From the NCBI GenBank assembly GCA_037355855.1, contig CM074762.1:3286001-3350000 (forward strand): DNA of 64,000 bases, given 5' to 3'. Position numbers and translations under genes: made by a program. This DNA comes from Pseudo-nitzschia pungens. Lineage: Eukaryota > Bacillariophyta > Bacillariophyceae > Bacillariales > Bacillariaceae. The notes beneath the pieces are model-generated. The model made no database searches. It was not told the origin of the DNA and worked only from the letters and a program-made list of their open reading frames with translations. Each line of letters begins with the position of its first letter. Position 1 is the stretch's first letter. Below, piece after piece: positions 1 through 9,828 of the stretch.

Positions 1-3000
1 CATGAGCCTCGATGCGATCTCTGTGGTGACTTTGCTTCGTTTTTGACTCGGGAATCGAGGCATTCCGACTCGCCGAACGAGGACCGTAGTCATCGTCCTC
101 ATCCGTCTCCTCGATGGAGCGATCGCGTTTCCTTCGACGATGGCGGTAGTTTTCTCCTTCGCTCGCCTTTCGCTCTCGACGGTTTCGGTTTCGCTTCCGA
201 ACGATTTTGGACGATTGAGGGGAACTCCGATCCTCGTGACCGTTGCAATCGTCGTGTTCGGACGTAGCAGCGGCAGCGCTCTTTCCCATGGACAGCCTCA
301 GGGGTTGATAGTCCCCAACCCGTAACCGCGAATGCTTCCTCGCGTTTGTCCGGCGTTCCTCGGCGTCGGAGAACAAGGAAGACGATGGAGAGAGCCCGCG
401 ACTGTGTTTGGAAGAAGATGCATTTTGCGCCCGCATCGGTCGAACATGGTTGTGCTTCACCAACACGAGTCCCGTCTCGGCGCGGTTGTCCTTGTCGGCA
501 TCGGCATCGGCATCGGCATCATCGGTGTGATCCGCCGCGTTCCGGCGGTTGTCGCGGCTGGGGCTAGGAAGCATGAGTTCTCCTCGTCGGTTTCGCTTGC
601 GATAGCTGCTTTTGCCCCTGCACCGATTGTCGCCATCGGAGGAGGAGTTGGAAGAGTCTTCGAAGAGATCGACGTCACTCCGTCGGTTGGATACGAATGA
701 TTGGTCACGAGTTTCCTGCTGCATGTACCGCCGTTGTTGACTCGATGCATTGTTTCCGGGAAAGAGTGATCGCGTGGCAGTAGCAGCAGCAGCCACCACC
801 ACCACCAGCGACAGCCGTCGAGGAGCCCTTCTCGCCAACAGCGGTTTTGTTTGGTGCGTGGTTCTCGCTGGGAGAAGGTTGCGATAGCTCGGTCGCGGTT
901 CTCGATAGATTCCGCAACCATTCCGGTCTCGTGTCGACTTTGTCTCTGCTTTCCTTCACCGTTTGGTTTCTTGCTCTTGCGCACTCCTTGTCTTTGATTC
1001 GACCCCGACTTGCTCCGCGCAATGGCATCGACCGGGTCTCCGCCGGCGGTCGATGAGCCTTTGGGTTTTCGGAAGAGGACAATGCGCCTTCCCAACGAAT
1101 CTCCGATTCTGCATCGTCCGAATCGGAGGTGTCGCCATCGTAATTCAACTCGTTCGATGCGTCGTGGCCAGTTGTCATCGCGATCGGCTATCGGTGCTTT
1201 GCTGCTTGTGCCAAAGGCAGGCACCGTTGAAAGAGACGAATGTGCCACGTTCCGTCGTTCCGTTGTCGCGGTGGCATGTGTGGCACTCGTTGCAGTTGTA
1301 GTTGTAGTTGCCGTTTTCGCTTTGGCATCAGTTGCCGTTTTCGCTTTCGCATTGTCCTTGCCATTGTCATTGTCATCGGCACTCGCAATTGCATTCCCGG
1401 GACGATCCACCGCGACAACCTTGTTGCGAGGAGCGGCGAAGACGGCATCTGGGAGGGAATCGTCGTCGCTATCGTCGTCGCTATCGTCGTTGCTATCGCT
1501 ATCGCTATCGTCCGTTTCCAGCAAGAAACGATCGGATCGCTTGGCATCTTCCATCTTGGAGACGACGGTGGTCATGGCAACGGTCGGTCGCGGGCGTGAA
1601 CCACTGCTGGCGGAACTTGGCAACGAGGCGGGATGGAGACTTGTGGTTGCTCTTTTTGTTGTGGCTGCTGCTGCTACTGCTGCTGCTGCTGTTGGTGATG
1701 GTGACAACAATGGTGATGATAAAACTGATGACGAAGATTGCAACCGGCGATTTTGGATTGTAGTTGTGGGATTTGCGCGTGTGTTGTCGGTGCCACGATT
1801 GTCATGGTTGCTGCCGTTGCCGTTGCGGTTGCGGTTGCCGTTGCCGTTGCTGTCCGGACTGCTTTTGCGCCCGGCATTGATGACCTTGGCCTTTCGCAGC
1901 TCCTCTTCCGTGTCGTAATCGTGATCCAAGTTTGGCCCCGATTCCGTGCTCGACTCCGGCATGGATGCCGCCAGTTGCGACGGCGACGGCGACAACGACG
2001 TGGATGGCATCGATTTGGTGCTCGCAGAGCGAAGCCGTCGGATTTGCAGGGGTGCGGACCGCACCGGCTTCTGTTTTGCGCTCAAGCACTCACCGCCCTC
2101 ATTGGTGGTATCGATGTGGCTGTCACCGTCACCGTCGCTGTCACCGCTGTTTGAATCGTCAGTTATCTTCCCCGATACAACTCATTTTTGCACGACCCGT
2201 CCGCGAAGCAACAGTTGGTGCAATCGTTGTGGAACCGCGTGGGGACGACATTGGGGAATTCTTCGTTTGTTGTTCCAACTGTAACCGTCCCTTTCCCTGC
2301 CGCCGCTGTTGCTGTTGCTGCTGTTGCTTCTTTTTCACCCGGAGTCGTTCCAATTCCTTTCTCACCTCCGAGTCGTCGGAATCCTCGTCCGAGTCGCTGT
2401 TGTCCCTGTTTTGGTTTCTTACTGCCTTTGTCGCCGCGAGTTTGATCCTTCTCATCGTCGCGGTCATAGTCGTCGTCGTAGTAGTAGTAGTAGTAGTAGT
2501 CGACAACGCTGGCTGTCTCTTCTCGCCGGTGTTCTTCCCGAGCGGTTTCTTCTCTTCCCCTTCATTATCGTTGTCATTGTCATTGTTATTGTTATTGTTA
2601 TTGTTATTCTTCTTGTTGTTGTTCTTATTGTTATTGTCATGATCACTGTCGCTATCGCTATCGCTATCGCTGTCGCTATCGGTTTCGTCCCTTTCGTTCG
2701 AAGGCTCGTGATCCCCCCGCAAAAACTCAACGGCCTTGGCTTCCATCTCCGCCCGGATCGAGTCCAGCGCCCGTTTCCCGGCCACCGAGCGCCCGACCGG
2801 CCCCCCGTCCGCGGCCCCGACCTTGCGCAGCGCCCGGGTTCGGATCCGGAACTCCCGGATGGGACGGTAGCACCCTTCGTGGCGGTAGAGGCGGCCCCCC
2901 GCCCACTCGCCGATCCGCTTGACGGCAACGCTCGTGGCCAGAAGCTCTCCCGTGCTGAGGCCCAGGGGAAACCGGCAGGAGGGATCGGCGTCGGTGCTTA

Positions 3001-3784
3001 GGATGGTGGCCGTGTTGCGTCCGAGGTGGGATCCTGCCGTGTAGATTCCGGTGTTTTGGTACTCGATGACGTCTCCGGGGCGGAGGGGCTCGGCGAAACG
3101 ACTGCTCCTGGGAGCGGCTCCGGGAGAGTCGTACCCGTCGGAAGAGTCGCTGTCCGAGCTGCCGTCGCTGTTGCTGTCGCTATTGCTATTGCAATTGTTG
3201 TTGCTATTGCCATCATCATTGCAATTGCTGCCGCTTCGCGATCGTTTCGGTTTGGTGGACTGGGAAAAATTCATCGCATAGGGAATCTCGTCTTCGTCGG
3301 TGGTGTCCTCGGGATTGGCACTGGCATTGGCACGTACCGACGAGGGGTTTCGCGTTGCGATCGAAGGAGCCGTGAGCGGGACCGCGTCCGCGTCGGATTC
3401 GGCACGCGGGCGAGCGTCGTCGACGGGGGAGTTTCCGAGGCTCGGTTTGCGGCCGGTGGAGGCCGCTCCGGTTGAGGTTCGTCTTTGTCTCCGTCGGGCG
3501 GACGAGGATCCCCCCGAAGAAGACACCGGCGTCGGGGCCGCGGCCCTCCGTTCCGTCGCGTTGCGGCGGGGGTCGAGGTTGCGCCGGCGATGGAGATCGC
3601 GATGGCCACGGCGAGAAACAGCGGTGTTCGCAATGGTTCCGGCGGGAGAGGCCCGTTCCTCGCGGTCGGAGTTGCGCCTCGGTTTGCGCTTCGTCTTGGA
3701 TCCGCTCTTCCCGGTGTCTCCAGAGCAATCGGCGGCGCTTCCGGGCCGGGGCTGGTGGCTCAAGACTTTCTTCAGACGCAACAT
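1..3784 (-). CDS. Large charged low-complexity protein, C-terminus beyond the window, frame changes internally
   Basis: The gene starts at ATG 3784 and its first frame is open to a TGA at 2159-2161. It encodes a Lys/Arg/Ser-rich start, Asn/Ser/Asp tracts, then a compact region at about residues 235-325 (PGDVIEYQNTG through the CYRPIREFRIRTRALRKVG part). This looks like a folded domain, possibly a diatom-specific chromatin/Tudor-like module, but I cannot name it. Then come (SD)n, poly-N, poly-T and poly-Q. Past that stop the +1 frame continues the same composition (DDSNSGDSDGDGDS from about 2150) down to about 1180. Further frame changes follow (MTTGHDASNELNYDGD from 1178). A last frame, clearly coding by its SR/RE/ED composition, is open from about 760 to base 1. 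Either small introns or +1 shifts join these pieces; I found no convincing GT-AG pair at 2160. Probably nuclear by composition; function unknown. Confidence 0.6.
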
Positions 3785-3805
3785 GTTCTGTCGTGTATCT
3801 TTGTC

Positions 3806-3860
3806 GCACCGTATCGTATCGCACCGTATCGTATTGTATTGTATTGTATTGTATTGTGTT
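3806..3860. repeat. Pentanucleotide tract GTATC/GTATT
   Basis: Tandem 5-bp units drift from GTATC to GTATT directly upstream of the ATG at 3784 of the leftmost minus-strand gene. It therefore lies in that gene's 5' UTR or promoter. Confidence 0.8.
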
Positions 3861-5083
3861 GGGTGTTTTCCACTGTGGAGTATTATCGAATCCGGCGTCG
3901 CAAATCAAGGAATCAATCCCTTCCGGCAAACCAGATTAGGGCAACAGCACTGTCTTTGAGATGCGCTCCGGCATCGTTTCTGCGTCTCTGTCTTTTGAAG
4001 GTTCAACGGAATATTACACTAATAATACTATGCGGTATATTGTAGCGATACTGCTAGGAAGCATGGATCTATGCTTTCGAGTTCGTCGATCGATCGGTCT
4101 GCCGGTAAGGATTGCCGCGTCGACGGATCGATTCGTACTAACAATCGAAGACGCGGCCGTGGTTTCCGTTCCGCAATTCCAATACGGTAGAGTTGTTGCT
4201 TGCTCGCTGTGCGAGAGAGGAGAGAGGAATGAGTGAGTCGAGAGTCGAGTCGAGTCGAGTCGTCGCGAAGCTTCGCATTCCACAGTGGGGGAGTCTTGGT
4301 TCCACTAAAAAATGAAAGTCCTAAAAAATAGAAGTAATAGTTAGATCTTACGAAGTACCGGTAAGGTTACTTCGTACGTAATCAAAACTCAATCATGTGC
4401 GGACGCCATTGGGCCGGGTAAGTTACCGTAGAGCAAAGTAACGTAAAACTGGTGACTTACTCGTACTTGTACGTACGATAATACTGTACGGTACGAAATG
4501 GTAATTAGGGCAACTAGTCCAGGTCCTCCTCCCGTGAGTCCGTACCAGTACGTACTAGTATGTAGTGAGGTTACCTGTAGATCACTGCAAACGACTCCTC
4601 ACTCAGTAAGTTTTTGGCGCGATCTTCAATCTTCATCTTTGTACAAACGTGCCAAAAGGATTGAGAGCGAGTCGAGTCGATAGAAGTCGGGAGTCAGTCA
4701 GTCGACACGGTCCACCGTACGGTACAGCACCTTGGGGTTTTGGAGTGATCAACTCTTCCTTCAATACTCTCAATACCGTAGAATGGACATCAACTCTTTC
4801 CACGCCAAAACTGTCCTACAGCATTCAAGTAAGAGTTAGAGTACGAGTAGGAGTAGGAGTACTAGTAATATTATTGGTATTATATAATCCATCACCTAGC
4901 TTGCGCTAGAAGAAAGAGTCACGAACCAACGAGGTCCACGAAATCTGTTGCATACCGGTAGGGTCCCGCAACGACGACAAAGGTGGGGCAACAACGACTC
5001 GCTTCGTTGGAACCCGGCAAAAGAGCGACGCACGGAAGGAAACGAAACGAAACGAAATCAACCGCAGATCCATGCGCGGAACC

Positions 5084-5125
5084 AATCGAATCGAATCGAA
5101 TCGAATCGAATCGAATCGAATCGAA
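5084..5125. repeat. (AATCG)n microsatellite
   Basis: About eight perfect AATCG units. The array is the reverse complement of the ATTCG array at 5452-5488, so the two form an inverted pair about 330 bp apart. Confidence 0.95.
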
Positions 5126-5200
5126 ATTCATGCGGGATTGCTCGCGCTACCGTTATTCGTTCGCAACGTGCTTCGGGTGCATCCGTTGCGAGAGCGAACG

Positions 5201-5228
5201 AATCAATCAATCAATCAATCAATCAATC
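5201..5228. repeat. (AATC)7 microsatellite
   Basis: Seven perfect AATC units. The array is flanked on both sides by ATCCGTTGC, suggesting expansion inside a short direct duplication. Confidence 0.95.
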
Positions 5229-5451
5229 CATCCGTTGCAAAAGTAGGTGATGCAACGGTGAAATATAGTTTCGAATCGAAAGTCGGACGCTGGGGCGCGA
5301 GAAGCGCATCGGTCGCAGAAGCCAGCAACACGGACGTCGCATACGCATGCGCATTCGTATTCGCGGTGGCGGTGGCTGTGGCAGTGGCAACACAGAAACC
5401 AGATTCGACCTCCGAGACCAAGGCCATTCGACGTTTCTCTTTGCTCGACCT

Positions 5452-5488
5452 GATTCGATTCGATTCGATTCGATTCGATTCGATTCGA
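5452..5488. repeat. (ATTCG)n microsatellite, inverted partner of the 5084 array
   Basis: About seven ATTCG units, exactly complementary to the AATCG array at 5084-5125. Transcribed together, the two could pair as a hairpin of about 37 bp. Confidence 0.95.
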
Positions 5489-5703
5489 CACGAAAGGGAC
5501 GCGGCGTGGTTGGAAATTTGGCCCAACCACGGGAAGAAGCGAATCGGCGTTGGTAGGTACACGTACCAAAGGGAAACGAAACCGAGCGCCGCGTCCGACA
5601 CCCCGCGACGGTTCCGTCGTTGCCGTCGGAGGGGCATCGGATCGCGGCTCGCCTGTCGGTTTTGAGGCATTGGCGCGCACCGACCGAACCGGTCGCGATC
5701 CGC

Positions 5704-7479
5704 TCACTTGGCATTGCTGCTCCATATGCAACCTTTGCCGTAATACCAAAAACCGCGTTTCCTCGTCTTGACTTGGGGGTAGGGACACTTCTTTGATCCG
5801 GGGCAGCAGTACCTCCCGCCGATGGCAATGTCAAACACCTCGTCGCTCACGGGGGGTTCCAACGAATCGAATGCCACCGCGGCTCCGCCGCACTCCGCCG
5901 CGGCCGTGGCATCGTCCTCCTCCTCCCTCTCGGATTGCCGCTTCCTCCATTGCTCCACGGTGGAACGGCTGAGCTCGACGGCATACTCGTACAATTCCAG
6001 GTCCAGCTTGTTCCACTCCTCCAGCATCCGACGCGTCGAGTTGGGAATCGGTTGGTATTGGTCCCTGGTGCGTTCTACGCCCTTGCGTTCCGTTCTCATC
6101 TTAGCCGGGAGTCGGAGATGCTTGAGACCCGAACCGTTGATGGTGACCGTGTCAAAAAACATCGACGTCGCCCAGGACTCTTTGGCCATGTCTTCCTGGA
6201 TCAGCACAACGTCGAAACTCGCCAGGATCTGCTTGGCTTTGTGCAGATGGGTCCGGGTCAGGGTAACGTTCCGAAAGCCTTTGCAGGCGCGCGCTGTCGG
6301 CTCGCTGTCCTCCTTCTCGTCGGAGGCGCGATCGACGGTCAGGAGTTGCCGAACGTAGTAATTCTCGACTCCCGTCCACTGGCCGCACCCGGTGTGCGGC
6401 GTGTACTCGAGTTTTCGCTGGCGGGTTTGCCCGCGAACGGCCACGACCCACTCCTCCAGGGTTTTCACGACGGCCGTCGTCTCGTCCTTTCGCTTTTTGT
6501 CCTCGCAGGGCTTGGAACAGTTCCGGGGCCACTTTCCCTCGTACCAGTACATCGATTCGATCCTGGAAATCGGATGCCGAAGCGACGTGACGTATAGCGT
6601 TTTGCGGCCGACGTGGTTGCCATTGCTGCCGCTCTTGCCCCCATCGGAGGTTTGCTTCGCGAGGAACTTGTCGGCGTGATCCATCACGTCAAAGGTCCGG
6701 ATGTCAAACGACGGGAGTTCCTGCGCGTACACGAAATTGACCCGTTCCGGAGGTAGCCCTCCGGTTCCCGTCACGCCTTTGCGAGTGATGCAATTCCGAG
6801 ATTGGATTTCCTTGTACATTGCCGATCCTCCGGCCTTCCGAAAGTGTTTGATGTAAATGTTCCCGCGACCACTCCGGGTGCATCGGGCCGCGAGCGCTTT
6901 CTGATCAGGAGACCGCCACGGTTTGATGGGCAATCTCGTGATCCCGTCCTCCAGCAGCGTGTACCGCAGGGTATCGTTTTTGTCGCTCTCGTTGCCACCG
7001 TCACTGTTGTTGTTGTGGGTGCGACCGTTGCGGAGAGTCGAAAATCTAGCATTGGTAAAATGTGCAACATGAGTTGTGCCTATTTCTTGTGGTGTTGCTG
7101 TGGCAGTGACGTTTTTCGCAACAGGAATCGAAGCGTGCGGGTTGTCTTTGAAGAGAAGGCTGTCCGGGAGGTGGACGTTGAGCAACATTCTTTCGTCTTC
7201 CTTTGCAGGCGTCAGCACCACCCCCGCGATTATCGTGGCGATGATACTGCCGACCAATATCCACAAAAGCAAAAGGACGCTTTGAGTGCTTCCTTTCTCT
7301 CGCGGGCCATTGGTGTTGTGTGTTTGTATGTTTCTTTTTTCTTCTTTCCCCTTCCTTTGTTTCTTTTTTGTTTCTCCTTTCGAAAACCCGGTCGCATGCG
7401 GGCTCTGCGAAGGCTTCGATGATAGTCGTTGCGCTTTGTAGTGTCGGTTCGACTCTCGTTCCGGCATTGCCAAATCCAT
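5704..7479 (-). CDS. Type II membrane sulfotransferase-like protein
   Basis: The first in-frame ATG is at 7479, giving 591 aa; the frame is open further upstream but has no ATG. A Lys/Arg-rich cytosolic N-terminus is followed by one hydrophobic signal anchor (SVLLLLWILVGSIIATIIAG, about residues 67-90), the layout of Golgi type II enzymes. In the lumenal part, NIYIKHFRKAGGSAMY (about residue 210) resembles the 5'-phosphosulfate-binding loop of PAPS-dependent carbohydrate sulfotransferases. LYVTSLRHPISRIESMYWY (about residue 296) resembles the 3'-phosphate-binding motif. Several N-x-S/T sites and a Cys-rich tail (YCCPGSKKCPYP) fit a lumenal enzyme. Expected role, by family: transfer of sulfate from PAPS to a glycan. 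The acceptor cannot be deduced. Single exon. A degenerate glycosyltransferase-like alternative cannot be excluded. Confidence 0.7.
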   Translation of the reverse strand: MDLAMPERESNRHYKAQRLSSKPSQSPHATGFSKGETKKKQRKGKEEKRNIQTHNTNGPREKGSTQSVLLLLWILVGSIIATIIAGVVLTPAKEDERMLLNVHLPDSLLFKDNPHASIPVAKNVTATATPQEIGTTHVAHFTNARFSTLRNGRTHNNNSDGGNESDKNDTLRYTLLEDGITRLPIKPWRSPDQKALAARCTRSGRGNIYIKHFRKAGGSAMYKEIQSRNCITRKGVTGTGGLPPERVNFVYAQELPSFDIRTFDVMDHADKFLAKQTSDGGKSGSNGNHVGRKTLYVTSLRHPISRIESMYWYEGKWPRNCSKPCEDKKRKDETTAVVKTLEEWVVAVRGQTRQRKLEYTPHTGCGQWTGVENYYVRQLLTVDRASDEKEDSEPTARACKGFRNVTLTRTHLHKAKQILASFDVVLIQEDMAKESWATSMFFDTVTINGSGLKHLRLPAKMRTERKGVERTRDQYQPIPNSTRRMLEEWNKLDLELYEYAVELSRSTVEQWRKRQSEREEEDDATAAAECGGAAVAFDSLEPPVSDEVFDIAIGGRYCCPGSKKCPYPQVKTRKRGFWYYGKGCIWSSNAK

Positions 7480-8723
7480 TGGGAACGAATTGGAGCAAAC
7501 CGAACAGAATTGGAACGAAGGTGTTCTTGACTCTACGTTCCTGCAACAAACGTTAATCCCTGACCGACTCGACTCGCTCGGGCAGGGTGCCGAATATACC
7601 GGAATACCATTGTATGCGATTCGATGCAATGGGATCGGAGAACCGAGAAAGGTTGGTTCCCTGAAGTTGCAGAAGAAAATAAATGTTACAGTACAGATTT
7701 GGTTGACCGTTAGATAACCATCACCTTACTCTTTTTTCATCTGGAATGTCTTATGTCTACCGGTACCGTATTGAGTATTGAGTATGGTGTAACCGTACCT
7801 ACCGGTAACCTTACGGTATGAATACCGTTGGTTATGAGAAATTTGTTTCTAAGAAGTAACCTTACGTAGTAACCTTACCTACTTCGTAATAAGGTTTACC
7901 GTAAGGTCAGGGTAAGATTATGAATAAGGTTACGTTACGGCGCTATGCAAATACAAAATCTCAGGTGTTGGAATACGAAAATCGGATGATGATTCGGACC
8001 CACGTAACTCATGATCACGAATCTGATCAAAAATAACGTAGGGTCTTTATGATTGTAATGTGATACCATTAATTACTAATTACGCGTAAGAGAATCCATT
8101 CTTTTTTTCGATTGCATTCGACGACGCGAAACGCGACCTCGAAGTAAGATTAATCTTAACTAAAATCATACTTGAAATCTCTGGTATTAAGCGCATGCTG
8201 CTTAAGATTACTCGTGCACGTTTGAGATTATGTAACGGGTGCAGTATTCCTTATTTCCGATCTGTTTTGAGAAAAATTCCTCCGTATTTTGTTGGTGATG
8301 TTTTCTCATGTCATGTTCGTTTGACACCGATTGTTCTCGTGCCACCGACAGAATTAGTGTGCTCGCGAAAATCGAAAACCCTATCTTGTGATGGCTACAC
8401 GGTACCGGTACGGGTCGATTACAACCAAAGCTGTACCTGTACCCGTGCGAGTAATTACCCAGGATGAAGCTGCAGCTCGTTATTTCGTAACGAAGAAAAC
8501 CACAGATGAAGCAAAATCACGACGCAAACTGCTTTGATCCGAAAAGGAAGAGAAAACAAACTTGGCTGAAAAGCCCTATGAGATAGGTGAACCAACCGGT
8601 CACTGACCATTCCGCGCTCTCTAGTGCTACGCCACGAACCCAATTGCGCACATCTTCAAGGCGACATTCTTTCGGTAAACTGCGTGTCACTGTACAGCAA
8701 AGCGTCGCAACCGACTCGAGAGA
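7480..8723. other. Spacer, AT-richer, GTA/TAC-rich words
   Basis: No supported gene. The 7740-7960 part is dense in the dispersed words TACCGGTA, AACCTTAC, TTACTTCGTA and GTTACGTTAC. The rest is unstructured AT-rich DNA. It lies between the divergent starts of the genes at 7479 (-) and 8724 (+), so any promoters would be here; none is recognisable. Confidence 0.6.
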
Positions 8724-9140
8724 ATGTTTGACACCATCGACGTCGTGGGCGCGATTGCCGGAGACAACTACAGCCCCTACCCGGCGACAAGCATCTGTCT
8801 CCTCCGCTTTTGCCTCCGCCTGGCGACAAACCTTACCAGCTTTATCGTGTGTAGCACCCTCTTTCTTATCTTCGAATTTTATGGACCCAAGGTCCTGTGT
8901 TCCACCTGTGTGGTGGGCGGGGTCCTCTTTCGGGTGTGGCTGCTGACCTCCAAGCCCGAGGAAGAACTGAGGGCTGCGTTGCTGCAAGAACGAGTCTTCT
9001 ATGTACCCATCGAGGACGTGGTCGTCGCTGCCGCCGATCCCGGATACGATCGTCGCATCGCGCGCTATCCGGCGGTGCTCGGGAGCATGGAGGCGGCGAG
9101 CGCTACTTCGTGGGCTACGGCGGCTGCCGCCGCGGCATGA
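8724..9140 (+). CDS. Possible small membrane protein, possibly frameshifted at its 3' end
   Basis: ATG 8724 opens a 138-aa frame with two hydrophobic stretches (NLTSFIVCSTLFLIFEF and KVLCSTCVVGGVLFRVWLL). A soluble tail follows (VFYVPIEDVVVAAADPGYDRR). After about base 9080 this frame turns into alanine-rich, non-protein-like sequence. The -1 frame instead reads EHGGGERYFVGYGGCRRGMN and ends at 9235. A one-base deletion near 9083 would join the better halves. No family recognised. A long minus-strand frame overlaps but looks like a shadow. It could be a decayed gene or chance. Confidence 0.35.
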   Translation: MFDTIDVVGAIAGDNYSPYPATSICLLRFCLRLATNLTSFIVCSTLFLIFEFYGPKVLCSTCVVGGVLFRVWLLTSKPEEELRAALLQERVFYVPIEDVVVAAADPGYDRRIARYPAVLGSMEAASATSWATAAAAAA

Positions 9141-9828
9141 ATGCGCGCATGCTAGGACGGATCTGCCACTTGATGCATTCCGGGAGTTCAGCACCTTTCG
9201 ATCGGTCCGACGCCACGAGCCTGACACGAGCCTGAGACGAGCCTGCCACGACCTTGCATAGCATTACAGCGATCTCGCGGGCAAGAGAAAGACTCCTCGT
9301 TCCAGACGAAGATTCCTGGGATCCTCCCCCTCGAACGGGACAGACAAGACACACCACAAGACGCCGGATAATGCCTCGATTACGATGACGACTGCACCCG
9401 CACCCGACTTTGAAATCCTTTCGAGGATGCGGAATTTTCATCGAGATCACTGCCAGGCAAGCACAACATTACCAGGTCGGCAAAAACAGTTCGTGCGGAC
9501 ACACTCGCCATTCCGATAGAAAGGCAGTGGAGATGGGATGGAAAACACATTGTCCGCACAGAACAGTGAAGCAACGCGACAAGAACGACCTTATTTCTCA
9601 AACAGGATTCGGAACCAAGCTTTCCAAACGACGCCGCCCCCATCCTCCTGCGTAGATTATAGAGAATGCTACTGCTATTGTACTACCTACTGCTGTAATA
9701 ATATGGTACTTTGTATACTAGGTGTACAACGTAAGCTGCCGTACTATTCTTTGTACAAGATTTCCCTAGACTCGCTTCGTTCCCGAGCTCACACTCTTTC
9801 CATCCATCCATCCATCCATCCATCCATC
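9141..9828. other. Spacer ending in a CATC microsatellite
   Basis: No supported gene. A (CATC)7 tract at 9801-9828 directly abuts the stop codon of the minus-strand phosphatase-like gene and would lie in its 3' UTR. Confidence 0.6.

Larger units (their letters stand above)
3785..5703. other. Gene-poor spacer with microsatellites and GTA/TAC-rich tracts
   Basis: No convincing gene. All frames are short or follow the simple repeats. The stretch holds a GAGTC tract (about 4244-4263), many GTAC, TACCGGTA and GGTTAC words at 4340-4580, one 9-bp inverted repeat (4349-4357 with 4368-4376, 10-nt loop), and two complementary pentanucleotide arrays (5084-5125 and 5452-5488). It separates two minus-strand genes. 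Confidence 0.7.

Noticed and set aside
1188..1918. Val/Ala/Leu-rich plus-strand frames at 1010-1918 resembling membrane proteins.
   Set aside because: They are the complement of GAT/GAC and GCA-type repeats of the minus-strand low-complexity gene.
457..2085. A single 542-aa minus-strand protein in one frame.
   Set aside because: It has no ATG at its start, and beyond about 1180 other frames have more protein-like composition; the part after 700 is clearly a different frame.
5215..5834. Several long overlapping minus-strand frames around the microsatellites.
   Set aside because: They translate the pentanucleotide repeats (ESNRIESNRIE) and lack starts or motifs; shadows of simple sequence next to the sulfotransferase-like gene.
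8517..9227. 236-codon minus-strand frame over the small membrane ORF.
   Set aside because: No ATG-supported start or hydrophobic/protein-like pattern; the plus strand is better.
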